Shown piece by piece: positions 47,897 through 57,629 of a stretch of DNA of 64,000 nucleotides (position 1 is its first letter; each line of letters opens with the position of its first letter). The position numbers and the translations under genes were made by a program. The DNA comes from Ruminococcoides intestinihominis. Lineage in GTDB: Bacteria > Bacillota > Clostridia > Oscillospirales > Acutalibacteraceae. The notes beneath the pieces are model-generated. The model had not been told where the DNA came from. It saw nothing but the letters and a program-made list of their open reading frames with translations, and searched no databases. The stretch spans positions 1 through 64,000 of the forward strand of contig NZ_JBBMEY010000008.1 in assembly GCF_040096285.1 (NCBI RefSeq), written 5' to 3'.

Positions 47897-50437
47897 ATGA
47901 AACTTTTAGTTGTTGACGGAAATTCAATTCTAAACAGAGCTTTCTATGGAATAAGATTATTGACTACAAAAGATGGTCAGTTTACTAATGCAATATATGG
48001 CTTTTTAACAATGCTACTTAAAATACAGGAAGATGTTACCCCTGATGCTGTGGCTATTGCTTTTGACTTAAAAGCACCAACCTTTAGACACAAAGCATAT
48101 GATGGGTACAAATCTAACAGAAAAGGTATGCCTGAAGAACTACATCAGCAGTTGCAACCTTTAAAGGACTTATTAACTTTACTTGGCTATACTATTATAA
48201 CTAAGGAGGGTTATGAGGCTGATGATATTCTGGGTACACTTTCTCATACTTGTAAGGTTAATGGTGATGAATGTGTACTTGCTACAGGGGATAGAGATTC
48301 ACTTCAACTTATTAATGATAAGGTAACAGTAAGACTTGCATCCACTAAAGGTGGCAAGGCTAATGCTATACTTTATGATGAAAAGAAGATTATGGAGGAC
48401 TATGGTGTAACACCAAGACAGCTTATTGAGATTAAAGCTATTCAAGGTGATTCATCAGACTGTATTCCCGGTGTTCCCGGTATTGGACCTAAGGGTGCAG
48501 GTGACTTAATCCAAAGATTTAATAACCTTGACTATATATATGAAAACCTAGATACTATTGATATTAAAGATGGTATGAGGAAGAAACTTCGTGAAAACAA
48601 AGACAGTGCCTATATGTCACGAATGTTAGGTGAAATCAAGCTTGATATTCCTATTGATACTGATATTAATCATTATCTTGTAAATTGTACTCAGCCGGAT
48701 GAGGCATCAAGAATGATGGCAAAACTAGAACTTTTTTCCTTAATAGATAAGTTTAAGCTAAAAGAAGTTGAGTCAGCAGAGGAAACTCCTAAAGAAAAGA
48801 AAAAATATTCTTTAAATGAAAAAAATACCATTGATTTATTAGGCAAAGAATTGTATATTTATAGTAATAGCAAAAGTAAAGGTGATATTGACTATCTATA
48901 TATAATAGAAGAAAATGAAATCATCAAAACTACTGATGTTGATACTGTACTAAAAAGTGAAAACAAAAAGTATGTTTATTCTTCAAAAGAATTATTTGCT
49001 TATGCTGATAAAACCGGTTTTGAAATCAAGAACCTTGTTTTTGATATTACTTTAGCATCATATTTGTTGAATCCTAATTCAAGTTCATATGATATTGATA
49101 AGTTAAACGGTGAATATGAAGTTGAAACTTATGATGGTGAAGATGAATTCCTATGTAATATTGCACCAATGATTGATTTGTGTAATATTCTTGAAAAGAA
49201 AATAGAACAGTGTAATCAAAAAAAGTTGCTTAATGAAATTGAAATTCCACTTTCAAATGTACTAGCCAGAATGGAGAACCTAGGTTTTGCAGTTGACAAG
49301 CAAGGAATTGAAGATTTTGGCAAAATGTTGAAAGAAAATATTGAAAATCTTAAGTCAGAGATATATAATTCTGTAGGGAGAGAATTTAATATTAATTCTC
49401 CTAAGCAACTTGGTGTAGCATTATTTGAAGATTTAGCTTTGCCTTGTAAGAAAAAGACTAAGTCAGGTTACTCTACAAGTGCTGATGTATTGGAAAGTCT
49501 AAAGAATCAGCATCCTGTAGTCAGTATGGTGCTACAGTACAGAACATTAAGTAAGCTAAATTCTACTTATTGTGAGGGATTGTTAAAGGTTATCGGTGAT
49601 GACGGTAGAATTCACTCATCATTTAATCAGACCGAAACCAGAACCGGTAGAATTAGCTCAACAGAACCTAACCTACAGAACATTCCTGTAAGAACCGAAC
49701 TTGGTAGAGAAATGAGAAAGTTCTTTACTGCAAGAGAAGGTTGGGTACTTGTTGATGCCGACTATAGCCAAATTGAACTTAGAGTATTAGCCGATATTTC
49801 CGGTGACAAGAATATGATTGATGCTTTTAAGAATAATCAAGATATTCACGCAATTACTGCAAGTCAGGTTTTCAATATGCCACTTGACTTTGTTACCGGT
49901 GAAATGAGAAGTAGGGCAAAGGCAGTTAACTTCGGTATTGTTTACGGTATCGGTGCTTATTCTTTGGCTAAGGATATTGGTGTAACCAATAAAGAGGCTA
50001 AGAATTATATTGAGTCCTACCTAAAGCATTACAGTGGTATTGATAAGTATATGCACGATGTTGTAGAAAAGGCAAAAGATACAGGTTATGTTGAAACTGT
50101 ATTTGGCAGAAGAAGATATTTGCCTGAACTTTCTGCAAGTAACGGAATGACAAGAGCTTTTGGCGAAAGAGTAGCAAGAAATGCTCCAATCCAAGGTACA
50201 GCAGCAGATATTATCAAAATTGCAATGATTAAGGTTGATAAGCGTTTAACGGAAGAAAACCTTGAGGCAAGACTTGTACTGCAAGTACACGATGAACTTA
50301 TTGTTGAGTGTCCAAGTCATGAGTCAATGAGAGTTGCAATGATTCTTCAAGAAGAAATGGAAAAGGCAGTGTCACTTTCTGTGCCACTTGTTGCTGACTC
50401 AGCAGTAGGCAAGACTTGGTATGATGCCAAAGGTTAA
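47897..50437 (+). CDS. polA: DNA polymerase I
   Basis: 846 residues. N-terminal 5' nuclease (about 1-280; VDGNSILNRAFYG, TGDRDSLQLI), a central 3'-5' exonuclease-like region in which I do not see the DxE exo motif, so proofreading is probably lost, and a C-terminal polymerase with DYSQIELR (Asp622) and VHDELIVE (Asp799). RBS AAAGGAAG. Divergent from nrdD. Confidence 0.97.
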   Translation: MKLLVVDGNSILNRAFYGIRLLTTKDGQFTNAIYGFLTMLLKIQEDVTPDAVAIAFDLKAPTFRHKAYDGYKSNRKGMPEELHQQLQPLKDLLTLLGYTIITKEGYEADDILGTLSHTCKVNGDECVLATGDRDSLQLINDKVTVRLASTKGGKANAILYDEKKIMEDYGVTPRQLIEIKAIQGDSSDCIPGVPGIGPKGAGDLIQRFNNLDYIYENLDTIDIKDGMRKKLRENKDSAYMSRMLGEIKLDIPIDTDINHYLVNCTQPDEASRMMAKLELFSLIDKFKLKEVESAEETPKEKKKYSLNEKNTIDLLGKELYIYSNSKSKGDIDYLYIIEENEIIKTTDVDTVLKSENKKYVYSSKELFAYADKTGFEIKNLVFDITLASYLLNPNSSSYDIDKLNGEYEVETYDGEDEFLCNIAPMIDLCNILEKKIEQCNQKKLLNEIEIPLSNVLARMENLGFAVDKQGIEDFGKMLKENIENLKSEIYNSVGREFNINSPKQLGVALFEDLALPCKKKTKSGYSTSADVLESLKNQHPVVSMVLQYRTLSKLNSTYCEGLLKVIGDDGRIHSSFNQTETRTGRISSTEPNLQNIPVRTELGREMRKFFTAREGWVLVDADYSQIELRVLADISGDKNMIDAFKNNQDIHAITASQVFNMPLDFVTGEMRSRAKAVNFGIVYGIGAYSLAKDIGVTNKEAKNYIESYLKHYSGIDKYMHDVVEKAKDTGYVETVFGRRRYLPELSASNGMTRAFGERVARNAPIQGTAADIIKIAMIKVDKRLTEENLEARLVLQVHDELIVECPSHESMRVAMILQEEMEKAVSLSVPLVADSAVGKTWYDAKG

Positions 50438-50506
50438 TGATATAGTTATTAAATAGTTTAGATATTATAGAGAATAGAGAAAAGTTTTTAAGCAGGAGGA
50501 TATTTT

Positions 50507-52456
50507 ATGAACTGCGTTAAATGTGGTAAGAAAATAAACGGTAGTGAAATGTTTTGTAAAGTGTGTGGCACTAACAACAAGGTTACTACCGATATAGTTA
50601 ATAGTGCCATTGATGGCAACAAGGAGTCTTTATCATTCCTTTATAAACTAACATATAAGGATATGTACAAGACAGTTAAGTTTGCAGGTTGTCCTAAGGA
50701 TAGCATTAATGAAGTAATGAAAGACAGCTATGTTCTAGGCTTTAGCAACCTATCTGGACTTAGCCATCCCGATAGATTTTCTTCTTGGATTGACAAGATT
50801 GCAATTTACCGTACAATCAACCAGCTAAAGGATACTGTTGTAGATTCTTTCCCTGTGTCAGACGGTGAAGATGAAGAAGTTGAGTTTATTCCTGAAATGC
50901 TAAAGGAATTGCCTAACAAACTTGTAGGTGAGAAAAAGGCTAAGGAATATATTGACAAAATCCTAGGTGCTTTATCTGTTGAACAGAGAATGACAATTGT
51001 TATTTTCTACTATAACAAGCTAAGTATTAAGGAAATTTCTCATGGTACAGGCTGTTCAGAAAACACAGTTAAGGATAGACTTAACACAGGTAAAATGGCA
51101 GTTGAAAAGCAAGTAGAAGCATTACAGAAAAAGGGTACAAATACTTATGGTCTTGCACCTATTTCTTACTTACTACTTTTATTTGAAAGTTTCAACAACA
51201 TTAAGGGTGAATTTGATGATAAGTCACTTCTTAATTCTATATTAGAAAATAGCACTGCTACAGAAGAAGATAATGTACCGGTTGTTAACTCTAAGAAAGA
51301 AGAACCAAAGGATGAACCTAAGGAAGAACCAAAGGAAAAATCCGATGAAGCAGTAGCACCTATTAATGTAAAGGACATTAGTTCTTTAGCACCTGTAGAT
51401 GTTGATGATGAACCTACCGAAGAAGGAAATAAAGAAGATACAGATACTAAAGAAAACATTGAAGATGTAAAGGTAGAAGAATTATCCGATAAGGAAGATA
51501 ATTCTACTGAAGAAAATAAATCTGAAAATGTAGAGGCAACTAAGGTTATTCCTACAGAAGAAATTAAGGAATCAACACTTACTCTTGATGTACCACTTGA
51601 TACTTATGAACTTGGTGCTAGTACTGATAGTGATAATCTTGATGTTGAAAGCAATTATGATGTACCATCTCATGCTATGGATATTGATGATGATGACTTT
51701 GAAAGGGAAGGCAAAAGCCTTGGTTTCAAAATCGGTATCGGTGTTGTAGTATTTATTGTTGTTATTGCTTTAACAGTAGCAGGTTACTTGTTCTATGATT
51801 ACAATTATAGCGATGACCCAATTATTAAGCCTGAAACAACTACTCAGAGTACTACAGTTAACACATCAACAACTGCACCATCTTCAACTGTACCAACAAC
51901 AGTTGACCCTGATAAGGCAAAGCTAACTAATGCTGAAACAGTAAAGATGATTAGCTTACTACTTCCAACTGATAGCCACCATACACCTAACTTTGTATCA
52001 GCATCAGCAAGTGACTTAATTGATATGTGTATCAATTCAGCTACTAACTCAGCAAATGATGAAAACGCAAAGAGCCTTGTGGGTGACTTTAAGAAAGACA
52101 GCAACGGTTTCTATATTAAGAAAGATGATGTTGTTACAGCAGTAAAGAGTGTATTTGGTAAAGATGTAAGCAGTAGTAAATATGATGGTGCTTACAAGCT
52201 AAAGGATAATAAGTTCTATACTGATAATCCGGCATCAAGTGATGCTTATAACCATAGTTATAAGATTGAAAAGATTATCACAGATGACGGTAATGCACTA
52301 AATGTTTACTATACTTATTATGACAATACTGCAAAGAAACTAAGATACAATCATGCCGGTGTTGTAAGAAATAACGGTGATACTGATTATCCATTCACTC
52401 TATATGGTAGTGAAGAACTAACAAAGAGTGAATATAAGGATGCAATCGGTAAGTAA
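50507..52456 (+). CDS. Zinc-ribbon / sigma-70-like / transmembrane fusion protein
   Basis: 649 residues. Residues 3-20 form a zinc ribbon (CVKCG...CKVCG). About 30-205 resembles an ECF sigma factor: region 2-like (LYKLTYKDMYKTVKFAG, SWIDKIAIYRTINQLKD) and region 4-like helix-turn-helix (LSIKEISHGTGCSENTVKDR). A long acidic Lys/Glu/Asp-rich linker follows (about 260-400), a TM segment near 408-430, a Thr/Ser-rich stretch and an external domain of about 180 residues. Such a sigma factor tethered to the membrane, with no separate anti-sigma gene nearby, is unusual. RBS CAGGAGG. Domain calls are by pattern. Confidence 0.75.
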   Translation: MNCVKCGKKINGSEMFCKVCGTNNKVTTDIVNSAIDGNKESLSFLYKLTYKDMYKTVKFAGCPKDSINEVMKDSYVLGFSNLSGLSHPDRFSSWIDKIAIYRTINQLKDTVVDSFPVSDGEDEEVEFIPEMLKELPNKLVGEKKAKEYIDKILGALSVEQRMTIVIFYYNKLSIKEISHGTGCSENTVKDRLNTGKMAVEKQVEALQKKGTNTYGLAPISYLLLLFESFNNIKGEFDDKSLLNSILENSTATEEDNVPVVNSKKEEPKDEPKEEPKEKSDEAVAPINVKDISSLAPVDVDDEPTEEGNKEDTDTKENIEDVKVEELSDKEDNSTEENKSENVEATKVIPTEEIKESTLTLDVPLDTYELGASTDSDNLDVESNYDVPSHAMDIDDDDFEREGKSLGFKIGIGVVVFIVVIALTVAGYLFYDYNYSDDPIIKPETTTQSTTVNTSTTAPSSTVPTTVDPDKAKLTNAETVKMISLLLPTDSHHTPNFVSASASDLIDMCINSATNSANDENAKSLVGDFKKDSNGFYIKKDDVVTAVKSVFGKDVSSSKYDGAYKLKDNKFYTDNPASSDAYNHSYKIEKIITDDGNALNVYYTYYDNTAKKLRYNHAGVVRNNGDTDYPFTLYGSEELTKSEYKDAIGK

Positions 52457-52474
52457 AAATATTGCAAAGAAATA

Positions 52475-52499
52475 GGGTGGACAATTTGTCCACCCTTTT
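52475..52499. terminator. Bidirectional terminator
   Basis: GGGTGGACA (52475-52483) pairs with TGTCCACCC (52487-52495), followed by TTTTA; between convergent genes. Confidence 0.85.
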
Positions 52500-52519
52500 A
52501 CTTTATAAATTTTAAACTA

Positions 52520-53134
52520 TTAGATAAAGTGTGTATAAATTCTTTCTTCATACTTTGGAAGTCCAAATTCCTTTTTGCCAAGTTCAATGCTTTTCATAAG
52601 AAATGTCATATTCTGAGCAAGAACCCTCATAGTCTGTTTACCCTCATGGTCAAGGTCTGCTTGACCTTTTTCTCTGCCATGAATACTGTTCCAGTATTGA
52701 CTTGGTGCAACAGGCATATTTGAAATTGTAAAGTACTTGTTCAGTTCATCAAATGTAGCTGAACAACCACCTCGTCTAGCACATACAACACTAGCACCTA
52801 CCTTCATACTTTTATCAAAGTGAGTGCTATAGAATAGTCTGTCTAAAAATGCAATTAGTGTTGCATTAGCTGATGCATAATAAACAGGACTTGCAATAAC
52901 AAGACCGTCTGCCTTTTCAAACATAGGTGCAATTTTGTTTACTTCATCATCAAAGATACATTTGCCTTTTTCGTAACAATAACCACAAGCAGTACAACCT
53001 CTAATATCCATATTGCCGATTTGTACTGTGTTAACTTCAATATGGTTTTTCTTAAAAACAGTTTCCATTTCGTTAAGTGCAATAGATGTGTTGCCGTTAA
53101 CTCTGGGACTGCCATTAATCATTAAAACTTGCAT
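52520..53134 (-). CDS. NADPH-dependent FMN reductase / flavodoxin-fold oxidoreductase
   Basis: 204 residues. The FMN phosphate loop INGSPRVNGNTS is at the N-terminus, followed by GCTACGYCYEKGKC (ferredoxin-like Cys pattern of this group) and SPVYYASANATLIAFLDRLF. Reduces flavin or quinone-like substrates. Downstream of the nitroreductase gene with a 21-base gap; likely one operon. Confidence 0.88.
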   Translation of the reverse strand: MQVLMINGSPRVNGNTSIALNEMETVFKKNHIEVNTVQIGNMDIRGCTACGYCYEKGKCIFDDEVNKIAPMFEKADGLVIASPVYYASANATLIAFLDRLFYSTHFDKSMKVGASVVCARRGGCSATFDELNKYFTISNMPVAPSQYWNSIHGREKGQADLDHEGKQTMRVLAQNMTFLMKSIELGKKEFGLPKYEERIYTHFI

Positions 53135-53155
53135 ACTATTCTCCTTGAATGAAAA

Positions 53156-53680
53156 TTAGTCTATATAATAAACATACTCATCTTTTCTTTTAGCCGGTGT
53201 AGGTTCTTCACAATCTGCATAACCTAATACACAATGACCGATACCCTCATAGTCACCACTAATGCCAAGTGACTTTAACAGTTCTTTGCCTTCTTCACTT
53301 TCAAATTCTTCCTTTGCTCTGTGAATCCAACATGAACCAATACCTAAGTCATGTGCAGCTAACATAAGGTTCTCCATAACCAAAGTACCATCATAGATAT
53401 AAGTAGGTTTTTCCTTGTTAGCAAGTACAATTAAGCATACAGGTGCATTGTAGAATGGGTCAAAGTTTTCATCCTTACCCATAATAATGCTATTCATTTT
53501 GGATAGCTTATCTCTAACTTCCTTGTTAGTAACTGCAATAATAATAGGGGACTGAGCACCTCTGCCGGTAGGTGCATATGTTCCGGCTTCAATAATTTTA
53601 TCCAAAACATCCTTTGGAATCATATCTGACTTAAACTTTCTGATACTTCTTCTTGATTTTATAGCTTGTAATGTTTCCAT
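53156..53680 (-). CDS. Nitroreductase family protein
   Basis: 174 residues; begins METLQAIKSRRSIRKFKSDM with APTGRGAQSP, and the C-terminal GYADCEEPTPAKRKDEYVYY. FMN-dependent NAD(P)H oxidoreductase; substrate unknown. First gene of a two-gene redox operon; RBS AGGAGGT. Confidence 0.9.
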   Translation of the reverse strand: METLQAIKSRRSIRKFKSDMIPKDVLDKIIEAGTYAPTGRGAQSPIIIAVTNKEVRDKLSKMNSIIMGKDENFDPFYNAPVCLIVLANKEKPTYIYDGTLVMENLMLAAHDLGIGSCWIHRAKEEFESEEGKELLKSLGISGDYEGIGHCVLGYADCEEPTPAKRKDEYVYYID

Positions 53681-53800
53681 TATAAATACCTCCTTAGTTT
53701 CTATTATTATTTTATCATTTTACATTGTTAGTTACAAGGTGCTTATATGTGCTTTTCACATAATTTTCAGGTTGAAAATGAAAAAATTTGTAAAAAACTA

Positions 53801-53829
53801 GTGACAAATGCAAAATAAAGGTGTACAAT
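53801..53829 (+). promoter_or_regulatory. Promoter of the alcohol dehydrogenase gene
   Basis: GTGACA (53801-53806), 17-base spacer, TACAAT (53824-53829). Confidence 0.6.
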
Positions 53830-53880
53830 ATAGACAATAAATATTTTGATACGATATATTTTTTATAAGGAGTGTTTAAT

Positions 53881-55029
53881 ATGGCAAATAGATTTGTCTT
53901 AAATGAAACAAGTTATCACGGTAAGGGTGCAATTCAAGAGATTGCTACAGAAGTAAAGGGCAGAGGCTTTAAGAAGTGCTTTGTTTGTTCTGACCCTGAC
54001 CTTATTAAGTTTAATGTAACTAAGAAAGTTACAGATGTTTTGGATGCAAATTCTATTGATTATGAAATTTATTCCAAGATTAAGGCTAACCCAACTGTTG
54101 AAAATGTAAAGACAGGTGTTGAAACTTTCAAGGCTTCAGGTGCTGATTGTATTATCGCTATTGGTGGTGGTTCATCAATGGATACTGCAAAGGCTATCGG
54201 TATTATTATCAAGAACCCTGAATTTGCCGATGTTGTTTCTCTAGAGGGTGTAGCCCCAACAAAGAACAAGTGTGTTCCTATTATTGCAGTTCCTACAACT
54301 GCCGGTACTGCTGCCGAAGTAACTATTAACTATGTTATTACAGATACTGAGAAGAACAGAAAGATGGTTTGTGTTGATGTACACGACATTCCTGTTGTTG
54401 CAGTTGTTGACCCTGATATGATGAGCTCAATGCCTAAGGGACTAACTGCTGCTACCGGTATGGATGCTCTAACTCATGCAATTGAAGGTTATATTACTGC
54501 CGGTGCTTGGGAACTTAGTGATATGTTCCACCTAAAGGCAATTGAAATTATCTCCAAGAACCTTCGTGGTGCAGTAGAAAATACACCTGAGGGCAGAGAA
54601 GGTATGGCTCTTGGTCAGTACATTGCCGGTATGGGTTTCTCAAATGTTGGTCTTGGTATTGTACACTCAATGGCTCACCCACTAGGTGCAGTTTATGATA
54701 CACCTCATGGTGTAGCTAATGCTATTATTCTACCAACAGTTATGGAATATAACGCACCTGCTACAGGTGAAAAGTATAGAAATATTGCAAAAGCAATGGG
54801 TGTTACAGGTGTTGACGATATGTCACTTGATGAAGCAAGAAAGGCAGCAGTTGATGCAGTAAAACAGCTTTCTCAAGATGTTGGTATCCCTGAAAATCTA
54901 AAGGATATTGTAAAGCCTGAGGATGTTGACTTCTTAGCACAAAGTGCTTATGATGATGCTTGTCGTCCGGGTAATCCAAGAGAAACTTCTGTTGAAGAAA
55001 TTAAGGAACTTTATTTATCCCTAATCTAA
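53881..55029 (+). CDS. fucO: Iron-containing alcohol dehydrogenase (lactaldehyde reductase/FucO-like)
   Basis: 382 residues from the ATG at 53881 (AAGGAGTG upstream), the usual length of FucO. The NAD-binding GGGSSMDTAKAIG, then the iron-site residues in GMDALTHAIEGY and HSMAHPLGAVYDTPHGVAN. Reduces lactaldehyde or related aldehydes to 1,2-propanediol. No fucose genes are nearby, so the physiological substrate may be another aldehyde. Confidence 0.85.
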   Translation: MANRFVLNETSYHGKGAIQEIATEVKGRGFKKCFVCSDPDLIKFNVTKKVTDVLDANSIDYEIYSKIKANPTVENVKTGVETFKASGADCIIAIGGGSSMDTAKAIGIIIKNPEFADVVSLEGVAPTKNKCVPIIAVPTTAGTAAEVTINYVITDTEKNRKMVCVDVHDIPVVAVVDPDMMSSMPKGLTAATGMDALTHAIEGYITAGAWELSDMFHLKAIEIISKNLRGAVENTPEGREGMALGQYIAGMGFSNVGLGIVHSMAHPLGAVYDTPHGVANAIILPTVMEYNAPATGEKYRNIAKAMGVTGVDDMSLDEARKAAVDAVKQLSQDVGIPENLKDIVKPEDVDFLAQSAYDDACRPGNPRETSVEEIKELYLSLI

Positions 55030-55113
55030 TTATATTCCTCCAAAGAATTAAAATGAATAAATGTTAAAAAAGATAATTTTATATTTCTTTTGTTCCTACC
55101 TCTTATAGAAAAG

Positions 55114-55143
55114 GCCTCTAACTTTTTTAGTTAGAGGCTTTTT
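55114..55143. terminator. Bidirectional terminator
   Basis: GCCTCTAACT (55114-55123) pairs with AGTTAGAGGC (55129-55138), then TTTTTC on the plus strand and CTTTTC on the minus strand. Confidence 0.88.
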
Positions 55144-55173
55144 CATATATAGCTTATTAAATTATGTGTAAAA

Positions 55174-56073
55174 TCAGAACCACTTTTTCTTTTTAAAGAA
55201 AATTATACTGCCCACCACAATAACAATGCATAGTGCAATTACAATAGGGTAACTGTATTGGTAGTGAAATTCAGGCATTTGCAAGTTCATACCGTACCAA
55301 CCGGCAATTAAAGTCAAAGGTGAAACAATAACAGTGATGATTGTTAGAATTTTCATAGTTTTGTTAAGTTCAAGGTCAACCTGAGATTGATATGTACTCC
55401 AAACTTCTGATGCGTAACTAAGCAGGTTATTTGTCTTAGAATATAGTCTGTCCAGCTTACTGTCAATTAGTGAAAACTTTTTTAATGTTGATTTGCTATA
55501 AAAACCATTTCTGTTTTCTGAAAGGTCAGCTACTAGGTTAAGCAGTAATTCATAGTACATTTCAATTTTCATAAGGTGCTTTTTGATAATAAGCATTTTC
55601 TTTGCCATATGCTCATCAATATTATTGTCAAAAATTTCAGACTCAAACTGTCTAAGTTCTGCACCAATATCCTCAAGGTGAATTAAGTCACCACGAATAA
55701 TTCTCATCATAAAGTGAAACAGTACTGTATTAATATTGAAACCGTTAGGAAAGGACTTCATTTCATCCATAACAGAAATAACATAGTTGTAGTCAGTTGA
55801 ATAAAAGTCAAGGTGACCGTTAGTAATAATTATATATACGGGATTGATTTCATCTTGCAAATTTTCAATGTGAATGTGGTTAATGCATATAAGGTCAAAG
55901 CCATCATAGCTTTCAAACCTACTGTATGTTCTTGATGCCATATAGTCGTCAGATAACTGTTCGCTATGTGCAACAAATGGATTCACACCTTCTTTAAGTT
56001 TTGAAACTGTAATCAAACTTTCTTCTTTATGCTCGATTCTTATAACTTTTCCATCTAATATTGTGTAGTACAT
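55174..56073 (-). CDS. CorA-family magnesium/divalent cation transporter
   Basis: 299 residues from the ATG at 56071-56073 (GGTGGTG upstream). Soluble cytoplasmic funnel with long helices, then two C-terminal TM segments and the signature YGMNLQMPE between them, ending in a basic KKKKW tail. Forms pentameric Mg/Co channels in the family; this short CorA-like branch may also export metals. Confidence 0.9.
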   Translation of the reverse strand: MYYTILDGKVIRIEHKEESLITVSKLKEGVNPFVAHSEQLSDDYMASRTYSRFESYDGFDLICINHIHIENLQDEINPVYIIITNGHLDFYSTDYNYVISVMDEMKSFPNGFNINTVLFHFMMRIIRGDLIHLEDIGAELRQFESEIFDNNIDEHMAKKMLIIKKHLMKIEMYYELLLNLVADLSENRNGFYSKSTLKKFSLIDSKLDRLYSKTNNLLSYASEVWSTYQSQVDLELNKTMKILTIITVIVSPLTLIAGWYGMNLQMPEFHYQYSYPIVIALCIVIVVGSIIFFKKKKWF

Positions 56074-56168
56074 TTTCAATCACCACCTTATCCATTATAT
56101 GTTTTTTCAGCATTATTTTCAAGGTGGTTTACTTTATTTCACCTTGATTTACAATGTGAAAAGTAAAA

Positions 56169-56202
56169 ACTGCATCCTACTGTTAAGTAGAATGCAGTTA
56201 AT
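56169..56202. terminator. Terminator-like hairpin
   Basis: ACTGCAT-CTACT (56169-56181) pairs with AGTAG-ATGCAGT (56186-56198), two unpaired bases; on the minus strand followed by TTTTTACTTTT. Placed after the DUF5050-like operon. Confidence 0.75.
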
Positions 56203-56245
56203 TATTGATTTAGAATATAACAATACTTCTCTAATAAATTATTAA

Positions 56246-57364
56246 CTAATTATCAATAATATAACTATTAGGGTCGCACTCATGATATACTAATTTGTTA
56301 CCAAACATATACATGTCAATATAATAATCTTTATTTGTAGTCTTAAAGAATACAGATGGTTTGCTACCTCTGGTTTTTACATTAACAATGTAGTATGAAC
56401 CATCAAGAGAGATATTAATATATACCTTGTTATTATAGAATAAAGCATCATTAATCCAATAGTGTTTCTTTCCTGTATAGGATGTGTTGGTTACTTTATA
56501 TATATCACTTATAGCACAAAGTTTATATTCTTTGTCAGTACCTGTACGCTTATAAAATAATTCTTCTTTTTTGCTATTTAGCTTACTATAAATAACACTA
56601 CTACCATTATTAGAGTTATAGTACTTATAAACATTCTTTGTAACAATTCTTCTTACATCCTTTTTGTCAAGGCTCTTAAGATTGTTGTTCTTGTTTATAT
56701 AGTACATATAGTTCTTTGTAACATAAATCTCTTTTGCAGTAAATGTTGTCTTTTTACCATTAGCAAGGTTATAGGCTTTGTTTTGATAATAAATTTTACC
56801 ATTAAATACATTAATGTTTGTTAGATTATCGCTATACACTTTAAAAAGTGTAGTAAGCTTATTGTTTCTGAATAATTTAACAGTGTAGCAAAATTTATTA
56901 ACTTTTTTGTTGTATGTTTTTTCATAGAAAATAGCACCGGAACCATAGCCACCTAATAATAGAACATTACTGATTTTGCTTTCCTTTACTTTATAAAGAA
57001 CCTTTTTGTTTTTTCCGTTAAGGTCAACTGTTTTGATTTGATATAGATAGTCATTAAAAATTTCTTTCTTTATACAGTAATATACCTTATCTCCTCTAAC
57101 ATAATATCCAAAAATACCTTCATATCCATATGGGGTATCATACTTATCAAGAGTAATATATTTATTTCCACTATTCTTGTAATAAGCAAATGGTCCCCAA
57201 AAATCAGTAGTTATTGTACCTTTGCTGAAATTTAATATATCATCATATGTTGCAACATAAGTATTAGGAACTGTTTTAGCCTTTTTAGCAGAAACAGAAG
57301 TAGGAATAATCATAACAGATATTGCCATAATTACGGATAATAAAATAGATAATAATTTTTTCAT
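56246..57364 (-). CDS. Secreted DUF5050-like beta-propeller protein, paralogue 1
   Basis: 372 residues from the ATG at 57362-57364, behind AAAGGAGG. Signal peptide (MKKLLSILLSVIMAISVMII to VSA) and repeated beta-propeller-like motifs (YQIKTVDLNGKNKKVLYKV, YMYYINKNNNLKSLDKKDVR), typical of DUF5050. No sortase motif or TM anchor seen, so it is probably released. The N-terminal 35 residues and the DNA leader are almost identical to the next paralogue, while the rest diverges. Confidence 0.75.
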   Translation of the reverse strand: MKKLLSILLSVIMAISVMIIPTSVSAKKAKTVPNTYVATYDDILNFSKGTITTDFWGPFAYYKNSGNKYITLDKYDTPYGYEGIFGYYVRGDKVYYCIKKEIFNDYLYQIKTVDLNGKNKKVLYKVKESKISNVLLLGGYGSGAIFYEKTYNKKVNKFCYTVKLFRNNKLTTLFKVYSDNLTNINVFNGKIYYQNKAYNLANGKKTTFTAKEIYVTKNYMYYINKNNNLKSLDKKDVRRIVTKNVYKYYNSNNGSSVIYSKLNSKKEELFYKRTGTDKEYKLCAISDIYKVTNTSYTGKKHYWINDALFYNNKVYINISLDGSYYIVNVKTRGSKPSVFFKTTNKDYYIDMYMFGNKLVYHECDPNSYIIDN

Positions 57365-57403
57365 AGTTAAACCTCCTTTATAATCAAATGTAACATTCCA
57401 CAA

Positions 57404-57485
57404 TAATTATCCAGCCATCGGACTACCTTTTAAACCTTTCAAAATAAATACTGTCAATAAATCACGAACATTGACAGTCTAATTA
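57404..57485 (-). ncRNA. Candidate cis-regulatory leader RNA, copy 1
   Basis: Read on the minus strand: flanking TAATTA/TAATTA, a hairpin ACTGTCAAT/ATTGACAGT (57478-57450), then AAAGGTTTAAAAGGTAGTCC and GATGGCTGGA, all before the RBS. The same layout and nearly the same bases recur at 58860-58940. It is conserved better than most of the coding sequence behind it, which suggests a functional RNA. No known riboswitch class matched. Confidence 0.5.
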
Positions 57486-57629
57486 CCTTTCTATATATAA
57501 CACTATTTAACTTAGCAAAAGGTTACATAATTTTGTAATTTTTTATAAGTATTTTTTCTTAGAATGTATAATTAAGTAAAAGTAAATGGTCTGTATTTCT
57601 ACAGACCATTTTGCTATAATACTATTCAT

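Noticed and set aside
57404..57485. c-di-GMP-I (GEMM) riboswitch
   Set aside because: The 3' CCGATGGC is reminiscent, but the required GCAAACC and CGCAAAGCC cores are absent.
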